Shown here in pieces: positions 8,318-15,449 of a stretch of 24,118 nucleotides of DNA; position 1 is the first letter of the stretch, and the number at the start of each line of letters is the position of its first letter. Location of the stretch: assembly GCA_022710665.1 (NCBI GenBank), contig JAKLGN010000005.1, positions 1-24,118 of the forward strand, in the 5' to 3' direction. This DNA comes from Methanoregula sp. (lineage in GTDB: Archaea > Halobacteriota > Methanomicrobia > Methanomicrobiales > Methanospirillaceae). Made by a program: the position numbers and the translations under genes. The notes under the pieces are model-generated. The model was not told the DNA's origin, ran no database searches, and saw only the letters and a list, made by a program, of their open reading frames with translations.

Positions 8318-9135
8318 CCTGTCTTCGCATGACCGCTGCTGAACGGGCCCAGCTTGCCATGATGCTTGAGGTGACAGCTTTCCCGAAACCGGGTAATGTG
8401 GACCGCTGTCACGACTATCCTGAAACGCGCCTGGAACATTTCCTGGCTTCAACGATCTTTGCCCGGGAAGCGCTTGAAGAGGCTGCGCGGGGAGAGGGCA
8501 GGATCGGTGAGATCATCGGGCACGCTGTCCGCGACACCAGCTGTCACAGCGGAGGAAATACCCATTTCGGTGCATTCATCCTGCTTGTCCCGCTGGTATA
8601 TGGAAGGGATATTCCCGGAGCGCTGGCAGCGGTCGCAAAGACGGATACGTCTGATGCCATTGCATTCTACAAAGCCTTTGCCCTGACGGCAGTTAAGATG
8701 AATGCTACGGATGAACTTGACGTGAACGACCCCCATACGCTCACCCTGATCCGCAACCGGGACATGACGCTTCTCGATATCATGCACCATTCGGCGGCAC
8801 ATGACATGGTAGCCCGCGAGTGGGTGACCGGGTTCCCGCTCGTGCGCCGGGGTGCCGACCTCTTAAAGCAGCTCGGGAGCGGGCGTCAGTCCATTGTGGA
8901 CTCGTTCCTGACACTCCTGGCAACTGAGCCGGACACCTTCATCATCAAGAAGCACGGGCCCGGGGTGGCACAGGAGACGATGCGCCGGGCACGTGATGTC
9001 ATTGACGGGAAGTACCCGCTCCAGCAGTTCGATGAGGAGCTTATCCGGCGGGATATCAACCCGGGTTCGATAGCAGATATCACGATCGCGGCGATCTATA
9101 TTGCACTGGGTGAGGGCTGGTCATGGGACTCCTGA
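8314..9135 (+). CDS. CitG-like (triphosphoribosyl-dephospho-CoA synthase family) protein
   Basis: 273 residues, mostly helical. It shows the CitG/MdcB family pattern: FPKPGNVDRCHDYP near the N-terminus and the SCHSGGNTHFGA block that corresponds to the GxNTHxGA motif of the family, followed by helical segments ending in DITIAAIYIALGEGW. True CitG makes the prosthetic group of citrate lyase, but there is no lyase here. Archaeal homologues are found in methanogens, and related genes occur with H4MPT-linked C1 genes in methylotrophic bacteria, so a different transfer or cofactor reaction is likely. It starts inside the marker-9 stop (ATGA); a second ATG at 8329 is possible. It overlaps the DUF447 gene by 13 bp. 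Confidence 0.82.
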   Translation: MTCLRMTAAERAQLAMMLEVTAFPKPGNVDRCHDYPETRLEHFLASTIFAREALEEAARGEGRIGEIIGHAVRDTSCHSGGNTHFGAFILLVPLVYGRDIPGALAAVAKTDTSDAIAFYKAFALTAVKMNATDELDVNDPHTLTLIRNRDMTLLDIMHHSAAHDMVAREWVTGFPLVRRGADLLKQLGSGRQSIVDSFLTLLATEPDTFIIKKHGPGVAQETMRRARDVIDGKYPLQQFDEELIRRDINPGSIADITIAAIYIALGEGWSWDS

Positions 9136-9677
9136 GAGGCGGTATCAATGAGGTCATCGCCACGACCGCGTACAACGCGGCCCCCATCGGTATCCATTAC
9201 CGGGAACAAAAATACCATGCCATCCTGTTTTCCGGTACGCATACGGCAGAAAATGTTGCCCGGGACGGCTGGCTGGTAGCGAACCTCACGCATGACCCGG
9301 TCATGTACGTGAAGACCGCGTTTGAAGATCTGCCGCGGGAGATGTTTATCCAGGAACCGGTCAGCGGGAAGAGCATGCACCGTTTAGCCGGGGCTGACGG
9401 GTGGGCTGCATTCACCGCAACCGTGGAACACCAGAATGCCGGGGCGATGACGGTCTCGCTGAGCCTGGAAAAGGAACTCATTGAGGAAGTTGGGCTCTCC
9501 CCGGTCAACCGGGGATTCAACAGCCTGATCGATGCAACCGTGCATGCGACACGGTACAGGATCACCCGCAACGCGGAGCTGAAGCAGCACATCGAGTACC
9601 ATGCCGGTGTTGTCCGGAAGTGCGGGGGGAGAAAAGAGATCGAAGCGCTCGGTATGCTGATGGAGTATATCGGGTAA
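9123..9677 (+). CDS. DUF447 family protein, predicted flavin-binding fold
   Basis: 184 residues matching the DUF447 family of archaea: GGINEVIATTAYNAAPIGI at the N-terminus, then a split-barrel-like segment (NLTHDPVMYVKTAFEDL) typical of FMN-binding flavin-reductase folds, and a C-terminal helical part with INEV- and NRGFNSLIDATVHATR-type stretches. The reaction is unknown. It begins 13 bp inside the CitG-like gene, so the three genes 7193-9677 are one translationally coupled operon. Homologues of this and the preceding family also co-occur near H4MPT-dependent genes of methylotrophs, which hints at C1 cofactor metabolism. The repeat element copy 2 begins 29 bp after its stop. Confidence 0.82.
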   Translation: MGLLRGGINEVIATTAYNAAPIGIHYREQKYHAILFSGTHTAENVARDGWLVANLTHDPVMYVKTAFEDLPREMFIQEPVSGKSMHRLAGADGWAAFTATVEHQNAGAMTVSLSLEKELIEEVGLSPVNRGFNSLIDATVHATRYRITRNAELKQHIEYHAGVVRKCGGRKEIEALGMLMEYIG

Positions 9678-9696
9678 ATTATTTCCAGCGGCCCTC

Positions 9697-9702
9697 TTTT
9701 TT
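9697..9702 (+). terminator. short T-tract after the marker-9 operon
   Basis: Six T residues start 20 nt past the stop of the DUF447 gene, just before the end of repeat copy 2. A T-tract alone can end transcription in archaea; this one is short. Confidence 0.3.
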
Positions 9703-9706
9703 ATTG

Positions 9707-9996
9707 GGTATAGTGCCATGTTACCTACCAACTCATTCAGGAATTTACGAGAGAAAAATAGAGCCAGCGTATTGTTCCTGATTTCAGATCAAAAAAGTGT
9801 TCCTGAGAATGGATAACGCTCCCGGAGCTTTGCCCCACCGCTACGGCGCCCCGATTGCGATGACGTTGTAGTACCAGGATCAGGCTTCCCGATATTACTA
9901 AAAAAACGCAGGCACCCCCTCCCCAACGGGGGCAGGTCAGGAACCAGGGGGGCGTCAGTCAGAGAGAGAAATATGTCGCTGACAGGTGACTGTACC
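9707..9996 (-). mobile_element. MITE-like repeat element, copy 2 (inverted)
   Basis: A 290-bp segment that is the reverse complement of 16514-16804 over its whole length, with the highest similarity in the half nearest 9707. On the plus strand it starts GGTATAGTGCCATG and ends TGACTGTACC, giving imperfect terminal inverted repeats of ~15 bp. Runs of T flank both sides (9697-9702, 9998-10004), as if the element entered an A/T homopolymer or duplicated one. No transposase is present. Internal small palindromes (GACAT/ATGTC) could fold in RNA. It occupies the gap between two convergent genes. On the minus strand a frame crosses it and ends in SGTLF. Confidence 0.85.
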
Positions 9997-10169
9997 CTTT
10001 TTTTAAGGATAGCGGCTGGAAAGACCGGGATCGTAAACCTTATGCAATCAACCGCACAAAGCCCGGCCGGTGACCCGGGCACAATCAACCGTCCTCTCCT
10101 TATCATGGAAGAGAGGATAAGTACACCCTCCAAACGGGTGGACACGCTGGAAGGGCGGGGAGTTTCTCG
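9997..10169. other. intergenic stretch between repeat copy 2 and a minus-strand gene
   Basis: 173 bp. CTTATC (10098-10103) and GATAAG (10115-10120) form a short dyad ~50 bp beyond the stop of the gene ending at 10170. I see no gene of its own; the minus-strand frame open from 10145 looks fortuitous at its start. Confidence 0.35.
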
Positions 10170-10622
10170 CTATTTCCACTTGAAGACAGGAATCATGGGC
10201 TTTAACGGGTCATACTCTTCTCCGGCTGCAGAGACTCTCTGGGACAGGGTGAACACCTCTCCCTTCTCGCTTGCAAAGGTCACGACGACCTTTGCTTCAG
10301 CAAGCATGGAGGTCAGCGAGTATACATGGGACTCGTCAACGGCAAGGGAAGCCACATCGTACTCGATATCCATGGGAACAAGGGCAGCATGAATCCTGAG
10401 CGCGGGGGAGTTCCCGGAGTTGGTGAGGATGATCGCCTTTGCATCTTCGCGTAACCGCACCTGGATCTGGGGTAATACCGTGGTGTCCTGCATGATCATA
10501 AGGGACATCACGATAACGACCACGAGGATGAGGGTGATCCCCGCAAGGTAGATATTGAGAAAGAAGAGGAGGAGTGTGACAAGGAGACCGGCAGCGAGGA
10601 TGACAGTTGTTCGTTTTTCCAT
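10170..10622 (-). CDS. small membrane-anchored protein of unknown function
   Basis: 150 residues. The N-terminus has two closely spaced hydrophobic helices (about 8-23 and 27-45), and the remaining ~100 residues look like a beta-rich soluble domain (IQVRLREDAKAIILTNSGN, then ALRIHAALVP) resembling the immunoglobulin-like or CARDB-like beta-sandwiches seen on archaeal surfaces. No catalytic motif is visible. It starts 61 bp after the deacetylase gene on the same strand, so it is probably co-transcribed with it. An AGGG stands before the ATG at an unusual distance. The product is probably an integral membrane protein with the domain on one face; I do not recognise the family. Confidence 0.65.
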   Translation of the reverse strand: MEKRTTVILAAGLLVTLLLFFLNIYLAGITLILVVVIVMSLMIMQDTTVLPQIQVRLREDAKAIILTNSGNSPALRIHAALVPMDIEYDVASLAVDESHVYSLTSMLAEAKVVVTFASEKGEVFTLSQRVSAAGEEYDPLKPMIPVFKWK

Positions 10623-10683
10623 AGGGTTTCTTGGTGTTCCCTCTTTTTTTCCTTAACGGTTTGATGCCGGAAGGCCGGCCCTG

Positions 10684-11724
10684 TCAGGCCAGGTTGTGGA
10701 TCCTCTGGAGCCGGGAAACAAGGCCAAGGGTTTTTTTATGGGGGGCGCTCTCCCCGCACCCAAACCGTTTGCCCCCAAGGGCATCAAAGATATTCCCAAC
10801 CGCCGCGCCGTGGGATGGACCGTAACCGCCTTCCAGGATGAACGTGAGGGGCATGCCGGTTGCATCCCGCACGAGCCCGGTCAGGAAACCCAGATCTTCC
10901 GGCACCAGCTCCATATCGCCGATCGGGTCATCCGAGAGGATGTCCTGTCCTGCGGAGATGATGATCAGCTGGGGATCCATGCGGGCGATTGCCGGGAGGA
11001 ATATCTCCTGAAACACAAAGGAATAATCAGCGATGGTGCTCTTGCGCGGGAGCGGGGCATTGATGGTGAACCCGGTGCCGGCTCCGGTGCCGGTCTCCTC
11101 AATAGTACCGGTATGGGGAAACGCATCCTCCTGGTGCGTGGAGCAGTAGAGGACCCGCGCGTTTTGGAAGAAGATGTCCTGCGTTCCATTGCCGTGGTGC
11201 GCATCCCAGTCGATGATGGCGACACGATCCACCCAGGTCAGGGCTTTAGAAGCAGCGATAGCCGTGTTGTTGAGGAGGCAGAACCCCATTGCCCATGCTG
11301 AAGCTGCGTGGTGACCCGGGGGGCGCACGAGGGCAAAACAGCTCTCCCCGTCCAGGGTCCGCTCAACCGCTGCGATCGCGGAGCCTGCAGCGTGAGTGGC
11401 TACGTCATACGAGTGCGGATTGATGTAGGTATTCTCATCGATATACCCGCTGTGGAGAGAGGGCTCGCAGAACGTCCCGCCTAAATACACAAAATCGCGG
11501 ACAAAATCGTAGCCGACATTCTTTTCGCATTGCGCACGGAGCCATTTCAGGTAGCCCGGGTGGTGGACGCGCTCGATATCTTCGGATGAGGCGGGGACCG
11601 GATCATGGCGGGTAATCCGTTCCGGGAGCCTGTCAATAATGCCGCGAAGCCGGTCCCAGCACTCCACATGTCCCTTGCAGTCATGCTGCTCGAAGATCGG
11701 ACCGGTAATAGCGGAATAACTCAT
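10684..11724 (-). CDS. histone deacetylase superfamily hydrolase (AcuC/HDAC-like)
   Basis: 346 residues covering the full arginase-like deacetylase fold. It shows RPPGHHA (His138-His139, general base pair), IIDWDAHHGNGTQ (Zn ligands Asp174 and His176), SAGQDIL (third Zn ligand Asp261), and the EGGY tyrosine (Tyr301) that polarises the acyl carbonyl. All catalytic residues are present, so it should be active, removing acetyl or similar acyl groups from proteins, polyamines or small amides. It resembles class II HDAC and acetylpolyamine amidohydrolase proteins of archaea; the substrate cannot be read from the sequence. It is first in a probable two-gene operon, with the membrane protein ending at 10170. 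Divergent from fdhC across ~630 bp. Confidence 0.9.
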   Translation of the reverse strand: MSYSAITGPIFEQHDCKGHVECWDRLRGIIDRLPERITRHDPVPASSEDIERVHHPGYLKWLRAQCEKNVGYDFVRDFVYLGGTFCEPSLHSGYIDENTYINPHSYDVATHAAGSAIAAVERTLDGESCFALVRPPGHHAASAWAMGFCLLNNTAIAASKALTWVDRVAIIDWDAHHGNGTQDIFFQNARVLYCSTHQEDAFPHTGTIEETGTGAGTGFTINAPLPRKSTIADYSFVFQEIFLPAIARMDPQLIIISAGQDILSDDPIGDMELVPEDLGFLTGLVRDATGMPLTFILEGGYGPSHGAAVGNIFDALGGKRFGCGESAPHKKTLGLVSRLQRIHNLA

Positions 11725-12289
11725 CAGATACCCCTGTTTGAGAGCCGGTACATGATATTCCCAATCATCTGTTTTGAATATTATGGAGAGGGACTAAAAA
11801 GAGAATCTTTCCCGAAAAAAAAGCCTGAAATCCCAAGTATTCCAAATAGGCGCGTTCTTATGGTAAATCTTTTCCGGGAAATGCTCTTTTTTGGCACGAT
11901 CCATCTCATTGCGCCATCCCAGGTATCCTCCGGGAATCGTTGTATTCAGCACTAACAGGTACTGGAACGCCATCACAGACGGAGCGGACCCGTGATGCGG
12001 AGTAGCCCCTGGAGCGTCATCACGGGAAAAAAATGAATTCTGCAGTCAGGAAAAATCCTTGAAAACCCGGTTTGCGCGTCCGGCCCGCAAATGGGCATGA
12101 TCCAAAAAAATGGTCACCTGTTGATTAACCGGTATATGGCTTTTGGTGCAAAACGGGTGAAATAGCCTGAATGTAAACGATAAATAGTTGACTCACCGGA
12201 ACCTTATCTTTCCTTTTTCACGCATTTTACGGTTAAAATCGCAAACGAGTAGAAAATTATTAATAACGTGGCAAAAGAATCTAACATTG
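11725..12289. other. long divergent intergenic region upstream of fdhC
   Basis: About 565 bp, AT-rich in parts, with no convincing gene; a 60-codon minus-strand frame at 11794-11976 has no start signal and no family look. It contains TTTCCCG/CGGGAAA at 11808 and 11875, and the hairpin at 11989-12026. The length is much greater than promoters need, so a small RNA is possible. Confidence 0.4.
11989..12026. ncRNA. 9-bp hairpin, possible small RNA or terminator element
   Basis: CCCGTGATG (11989-11997) and CATCACGGG (12018-12026) are perfectly complementary with a 20-nt loop, followed by seven A on the plus strand, which is a T-tract ahead of the stem on the minus strand. No gene explains it. It may be part of a structured RNA or a protein-binding dyad. 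Confidence 0.25.
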
Positions 12290-12330
12290 ACCTATACAGA
12301 AAAGTGGTTTAATACGTTGCTGGTATAGGT
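12290..12330 (+). promoter_or_regulatory. inverted repeat spanning the fdhC promoter/leader
   Basis: ACCTATAC (12290-12297) and GTATAGGT (12323-12330) are a perfect 8-bp inverted repeat with a 25-nt spacer that contains a TATA-like GGTTTAATAC. The dyad ends 27 nt before the ATG. It could be an operator around the promoter, or, if transcription starts further upstream (TATA-like stretch near 12252-12268), a leader hairpin. Confidence 0.35.
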
Positions 12331-12357
12331 GGATATATTTCAGAGGTGTGTAAAAAA

Positions 12358-13260
12358 ATGGTGTTTCATCCTCCGGTAGCAATCGTCGCAAAGGCTGGCG
12401 ATGCCGGTAAGTACAAAGTCAACCTGCCCGCGTGGAACATGGTTCTTCGTGGGTTTATGTCTGGGGCATATATCGCCATGGGTGGCGCCCTTGCAACAGT
12501 GTGCAGTACAGGCGTTGCCTATGCAGCTTCATTAACCCCGGCACAGGTTGCCATGAACATGACCATGGCCCAGCCCGGTGGTTTCGCATCAGCAGGTATC
12601 GCACAGCTGGTCCTGGGTGCGGTGTTCCCGGTCGGGCTTATTATCACGGTCCTTACCGGTGCTGAACTCTTCACCGGTGACGCAATGCTTGCCCCGCTGG
12701 CGGCATTCATTCACAAGATCAGCTGGGCGCAGGTCCTGACCCTCTGGGTCTTTGTCTACATCGGGAACTTTATCGGATCGGTCACCTGGGCATACATCAT
12801 GGCAAACGGACCGTTTGTCACGTTTGATGCTGCGGGTATCGCAACGATAACCGCGTTTGGGACGCGGGGGATTGCCATTGCGGGAGCAAAGACCGGGTAT
12901 GTCGGTATGATGGGCTTCTATTCAGCGTTCCTCAAGGGAATCGGCTGCAACTGGCTTGTCAACCTCGCTATCCTGCTCGGTATCTGTGCCGATGACGCGG
13001 CAGGCAAGTTCTTCGGGATCTGGTTCCCGATCATGGCCTTCGTCTCAAGCGGCCTTGAACACTCCATTGCAAACATGTACTTCATCCCGGCCGGTATCAT
13101 GACTGCAGGCCTTACCGGAACAGCGATCAAGACAGACTGGATAAGCATGTGGATGCAGAACATTATTCCGGTCACTCTCGGAAACATCGTCGGAGGCCTG
13201 TTCTTCGTCGGGATCATCTACTGGGTTGCGTTCCGTAAGGAAATCGCAGCGCTGAAGTAG
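12358..13260 (+). CDS. fdhC: formate/nitrite transporter family channel, FdhC-like
   Basis: 300 residues with six predicted transmembrane helices, the size and pattern of the FNT family, which forms pentameric channels for formate and similar small anions. The N-terminal FHPPVAIV, the GGALAT segment, GAELFTGDAM, the GCNWLVNLA motif around the central pore and the GLEHSIANMYF motif are all typical. A GTG at 12346 would give four more residues, but it lies inside a strong Shine-Dalgarno (GAGGTG, 12343-12348), so the ATG at 12358 with 9-nt spacing is the start. Methanogens of this type use formate as electron donor; the formate dehydrogenase genes fdhA and fdhB are not next to it. A 9-T terminator follows. 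Confidence 0.92.
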   Translation: MVFHPPVAIVAKAGDAGKYKVNLPAWNMVLRGFMSGAYIAMGGALATVCSTGVAYAASLTPAQVAMNMTMAQPGGFASAGIAQLVLGAVFPVGLIITVLTGAELFTGDAMLAPLAAFIHKISWAQVLTLWVFVYIGNFIGSVTWAYIMANGPFVTFDAAGIATITAFGTRGIAIAGAKTGYVGMMGFYSAFLKGIGCNWLVNLAILLGICADDAAGKFFGIWFPIMAFVSSGLEHSIANMYFIPAGIMTAGLTGTAIKTDWISMWMQNIIPVTLGNIVGGLFFVGIIYWVAFRKEIAALK

Positions 13261-13274
13261 ATCAACCACCTATC

Positions 13275-13283
13275 TTTTTTTTT
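13275..13283 (+). terminator. T-tract terminator of fdhC
   Basis: Nine consecutive T residues starting 15 nt after the fdhC stop, which is the standard intrinsic terminator in archaea. The next gene begins 226 bp further on and may have its own promoter. Confidence 0.6.
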
Positions 13284-13468
13284 CTCCAAAACCGTAAGGG
13301 AAGTATCGCAAGTATCGCTCCTTCCGGCATGTGCTCTTCTCGTTTCCTGATCGGGCATTGCATCAATCCTGAACCACGGCATACCGGCTTGATGACCGAC
13401 GGTGTGTTCCCCCGGTCACCCCTCCGCCGTTCTCTCCGGTTGGTTCATGGGTCCTGAGCAGGAGCCGG

Positions 13469-13491
13469 ATCGCAGGACTGAAGTAGATTAA
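13469..13491 (+). repeat. direct repeat of the fdhC 3' end
   Basis: 20 of 23 bases match 13243-13265, which includes the last codons and TAG stop of fdhC, at a period of 226 bp. Nothing else of fdhC is seen before the second copy. It may be a small duplication scar. Confidence 0.45.
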
Positions 13492-13508
13492 ACGCCCACC
13501 GGTAATGA

Positions 13509-14021
13509 ATGAAAATCGGAACCATTGATGTGAAGGTCTCTATCCTCTCTATCGGGGTATTTGTCTTTTTCACACTTTTATTGGTCGGTACCTCCGTCAT
13601 AAACCCGGCCATCCGGCCCCAGCTTATCTGGCTTATTCCCTGTCTTTTTATGCTTCTTGTTATTCCCATTGCCCTCAATTACATGAGCCGCCGCCAGTAC
13701 GCTGACCTGGCTCCGGAATACGAACGCGAGGCAAAGACGGTGAGGGTCCGGCTGATTAACGAGAACATGCTCGGCAAGATCGTCCGTATTGAAGGCGTTG
13801 TCGAACGTGTCCATCTCCAGTTCCTCAACCGTCCGCAGTATTCAGTTGCTGACCGCACCGGTTCAATCTCGGTGAAGATGTTCACGAGTCCCGACGAGGA
13901 CGTAAAGGTCAACGACATCGTTGAAGTTCTCGGCCAGGTTATAAGGCGGTATATGGTAACCGGCGAACCGGTGATCAACTGCGTTGTTATCCGGAAGATA
14001 GACCGGCAGCAGAAATCATGA
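13509..14021 (+). CDS. membrane-anchored OB-fold protein
   Basis: 170 residues. Two hydrophobic helices (about 10-29 and 38-57) are followed by a short linker and a ~90-residue domain at ~75-165. In it, GKIVRIEGVVERVHLQ, SVADRTGSISVKMF and VKVNDIVEVLGQVIRR form the strand and turn pattern of an OB-fold of the nucleic-acid-binding (tRNA_anti) type, such as those of NfeD-like or single-strand-binding proteins. The layout of two helices plus a C-terminal OB domain recalls NfeD, but the sequence is closer to a nucleotide-binding OB. The role is unknown. It starts ~250 bp after fdhC with no good Shine-Dalgarno and ends 58 bp before a four-helix membrane protein on the same strand. Confidence 0.72.
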   Translation: MKIGTIDVKVSILSIGVFVFFTLLLVGTSVINPAIRPQLIWLIPCLFMLLVIPIALNYMSRRQYADLAPEYEREAKTVRVRLINENMLGKIVRIEGVVERVHLQFLNRPQYSVADRTGSISVKMFTSPDEDVKVNDIVEVLGQVIRRYMVTGEPVINCVVIRKIDRQQKS

Positions 14022-14079
14022 CCCCCGGATCTTATCTCTTTGTATCCTGTGTACTGCCTCGCACCGGAGCCTGTCAGTC

Positions 14080-14901
14080 ATGACTGCGGGTCCTGAAAAG
14101 CCAGGCGGGAAGCGTGTCCTCTATCTCGAGGCGCTCGTGCCCCTGCTCGCATTCGGGAGCACGCTTGCAGGAATGCTCCTCTGGAACGCCGGCATACAGT
14201 TTGAGATCCAGTACGCGGCTCTTGGCGGGTTTCTCGCTTCCTGTCTTCTCGCGTTTCTTGCCTGGACCCGGCCGCGCAAGGACATTGTTGCCCTCTCAAC
14301 CCCTATCTACGGGTTTATCTTTTTTATCACCCCCATCGATTATACCGGGGGGGTTGTTCTCCAGCTGCTCTATGCCTGCGGGCTGACCATGCTTGCCGCC
14401 CGCCTGCACCGCCGTTTCGGTACCGGGGCCTCTGCCAGGTCGTTCAGAAACGAGCTGGCCGCGGGGCCGCTCAAAACCTATATTGAATCGACCAGCGATC
14501 CTTTGTCCGCGATTGACCCGGTTGCCGGGCACCATGCCGCAGCAGCCTTCACCAGCTTTTCGGAGGGGGACTACCAGCAGGCAGCAGATCTGTCACATGC
14601 CGCGATCTGCCGGGACGGGATACCCGAACCCGTGGTCCGGGCGTTCAGCATCCTCCGCCAGCACGCAGAACTGCTCGACAGGAATCTTCCCCGTCCCCTG
14701 ACGTACCTGACATTTCCCGCAGAGAATGCCGCCCTGATGGCAAAACCCCTGCCCGGCTCCGGTGACCCGGACCGGGAATTCTTAACCATGATGGACAATG
14801 CGCTCCTCCTGCTCTACAGCGCCGGGTGGCATGCATCCGCAGAGGACCGGCCCTTGTTACTGGTATCCCAGGGATTTGCAGAGAAACTGCTGGGATCGTG
14901 A
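14080..14901 (+). CDS. four-helix membrane protein with C-terminal soluble domain, unknown function
   Basis: 273 residues. Hydrophobic segments are at about 14-35, 40-62, 70-86 and 90-109, after a short positive N-terminus (GPEKPGGKR). The last ~160 residues are soluble and mainly helical (HHAAAAFTSFSEGDYQQAADLSHAAI), with a faint tetratricopeptide-like look (Ala-rich paired helices and a DYQQAADL turn). I do not recognise the family. A weak GGAG precedes the ATG. It follows the OB-fold membrane protein by 58 bp, so the two may be co-transcribed and act together at the membrane. A 7-bp hairpin stands 21 bp past the stop. Confidence 0.7.
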   Translation: MTAGPEKPGGKRVLYLEALVPLLAFGSTLAGMLLWNAGIQFEIQYAALGGFLASCLLAFLAWTRPRKDIVALSTPIYGFIFFITPIDYTGGVVLQLLYACGLTMLAARLHRRFGTGASARSFRNELAAGPLKTYIESTSDPLSAIDPVAGHHAAAAFTSFSEGDYQQAADLSHAAICRDGIPEPVVRAFSILRQHAELLDRNLPRPLTYLTFPAENAALMAKPLPGSGDPDREFLTMMDNALLLLYSAGWHASAEDRPLLLVSQGFAEKLLGS

Positions 14902-14922
14902 TTTTACCCGGCAAGGGAGAGA

Positions 14923-14939
14923 TGCCAGGTATCCTGGCA
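14923..14939 (+). terminator. perfect 7-bp hairpin after the four-helix membrane gene
   Basis: TGCCAGG and CCTGGCA with a 3-nt loop (TAT), 21 bp after the stop at 14901. No T-tract follows, so it may stabilise the mRNA end rather than terminate. Confidence 0.35.
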
Positions 14940-15131
14940 GGCTGAGGATAATCGTCTCATTCCTGTGCGGCCGGTCGGGCAAGATGGGTCTGGAAAAAAG
15001 AAACAACTGCGTGAGAATGGCAGGGAACGAATCACCAATGGCGATGCCGGGATGGTTCATTTTGGGTTGTCACCTTCATTTCGCGTGACACCGGGAGGGT
15101 TTTTACCCGGAGGGTGGAAAAAGGGGATTTT

Positions 15132-15449
15132 TTACCGGATCTTGATCAGGGTTGTACAGGGAAAGCGGGTCTCGCCATTGAGCGTCTGTTTTGCACCACG
15201 GCATTCACTCCCGAAACGGTGCTCGCAGTTATGAACCGAGTCGTTCGTGCAGGGAATTGGTTCGTTGCGTCTGATAATCCTGATATTACCCTGCGCTCGG
15301 GAATCCCGGATCTTGATGATGGTTGAGCAGGGAAAACGGACTTCTCCATTGACGTCCTGTTTTGCACCACGGCATTCACTCCTGAAACGGTGCTCGCAGT
15401 TATGAACCGAGTCGTTCGTGCAGGGAATTGGTTCGTTGTGTGTGAGCAT
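15132..15449 (-). CDS. Cys-rich protein built of two 57-residue tandem repeats
   Basis: About 105 residues. Two copies of a module beginning NEPIPCTNDSVHNCEHRF carry the cysteine pattern C-x7-C-x7-C-x14-C. Both copies keep all four Cys; the second ends the protein in IKIR. The DNA period is 171 bp, an exact multiple of three. Differences between copies are largely synonymous (GGA/GGC, GAA/GAG, CGT/CGC, TGC/TGT) or conservative (Val/Leu, Ile/Leu, Ser/Thr), which suggests real coding under selection. The GGGAGG Shine-Dalgarno 7 nt before the ATG at 15449 fixes this start rather than an upstream TTG. Its charged, hydrophilic nature and spaced Cys suggest a metal-binding or small cytosolic protein. 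Family not recognised. Confidence 0.6.
   Translation of the reverse strand: MLTHNEPIPCTNDSVHNCEHRFRSECRGAKQDVNGEVRFPCSTIIKIRDSRAQGNIRIIRRNEPIPCTNDSVHNCEHRFGSECRGAKQTLNGETRFPCTTLIKIR
15138..15437. repeat. tandem DNA repeat, 171-bp period
   Basis: Unit 15138-15308 and partial unit 15309-15437. The ~85 bp from the end nearest the protein start are identical except for one or two changes, while the other ~45 bp have diverged by about a fifth, a pattern typical of recent conversion over part of the unit. It encodes the repeated Cys modules. Confidence 0.8.

Noticed and set aside
9789..10145. A 118-codon minus-strand gene
   Set aside because: It runs from unrelated intergenic sequence into repeat copy 2; only the element part is shared with other copies.
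12290..12330. Another repeat element end, because of GTATAGG
   Set aside because: The dyad is turned the opposite way to the element termini and nothing else of the element is present.
12346..12357. GTG start for fdhC
   Set aside because: It lies within the GAGGTG Shine-Dalgarno; the ATG at 12358 has correct 9-nt spacing.
15138..15437. CRISPR array
   Set aside because: Only two long units with a 171-bp period and coding-like divergence; no short repeats with unique spacers and no cas genes.
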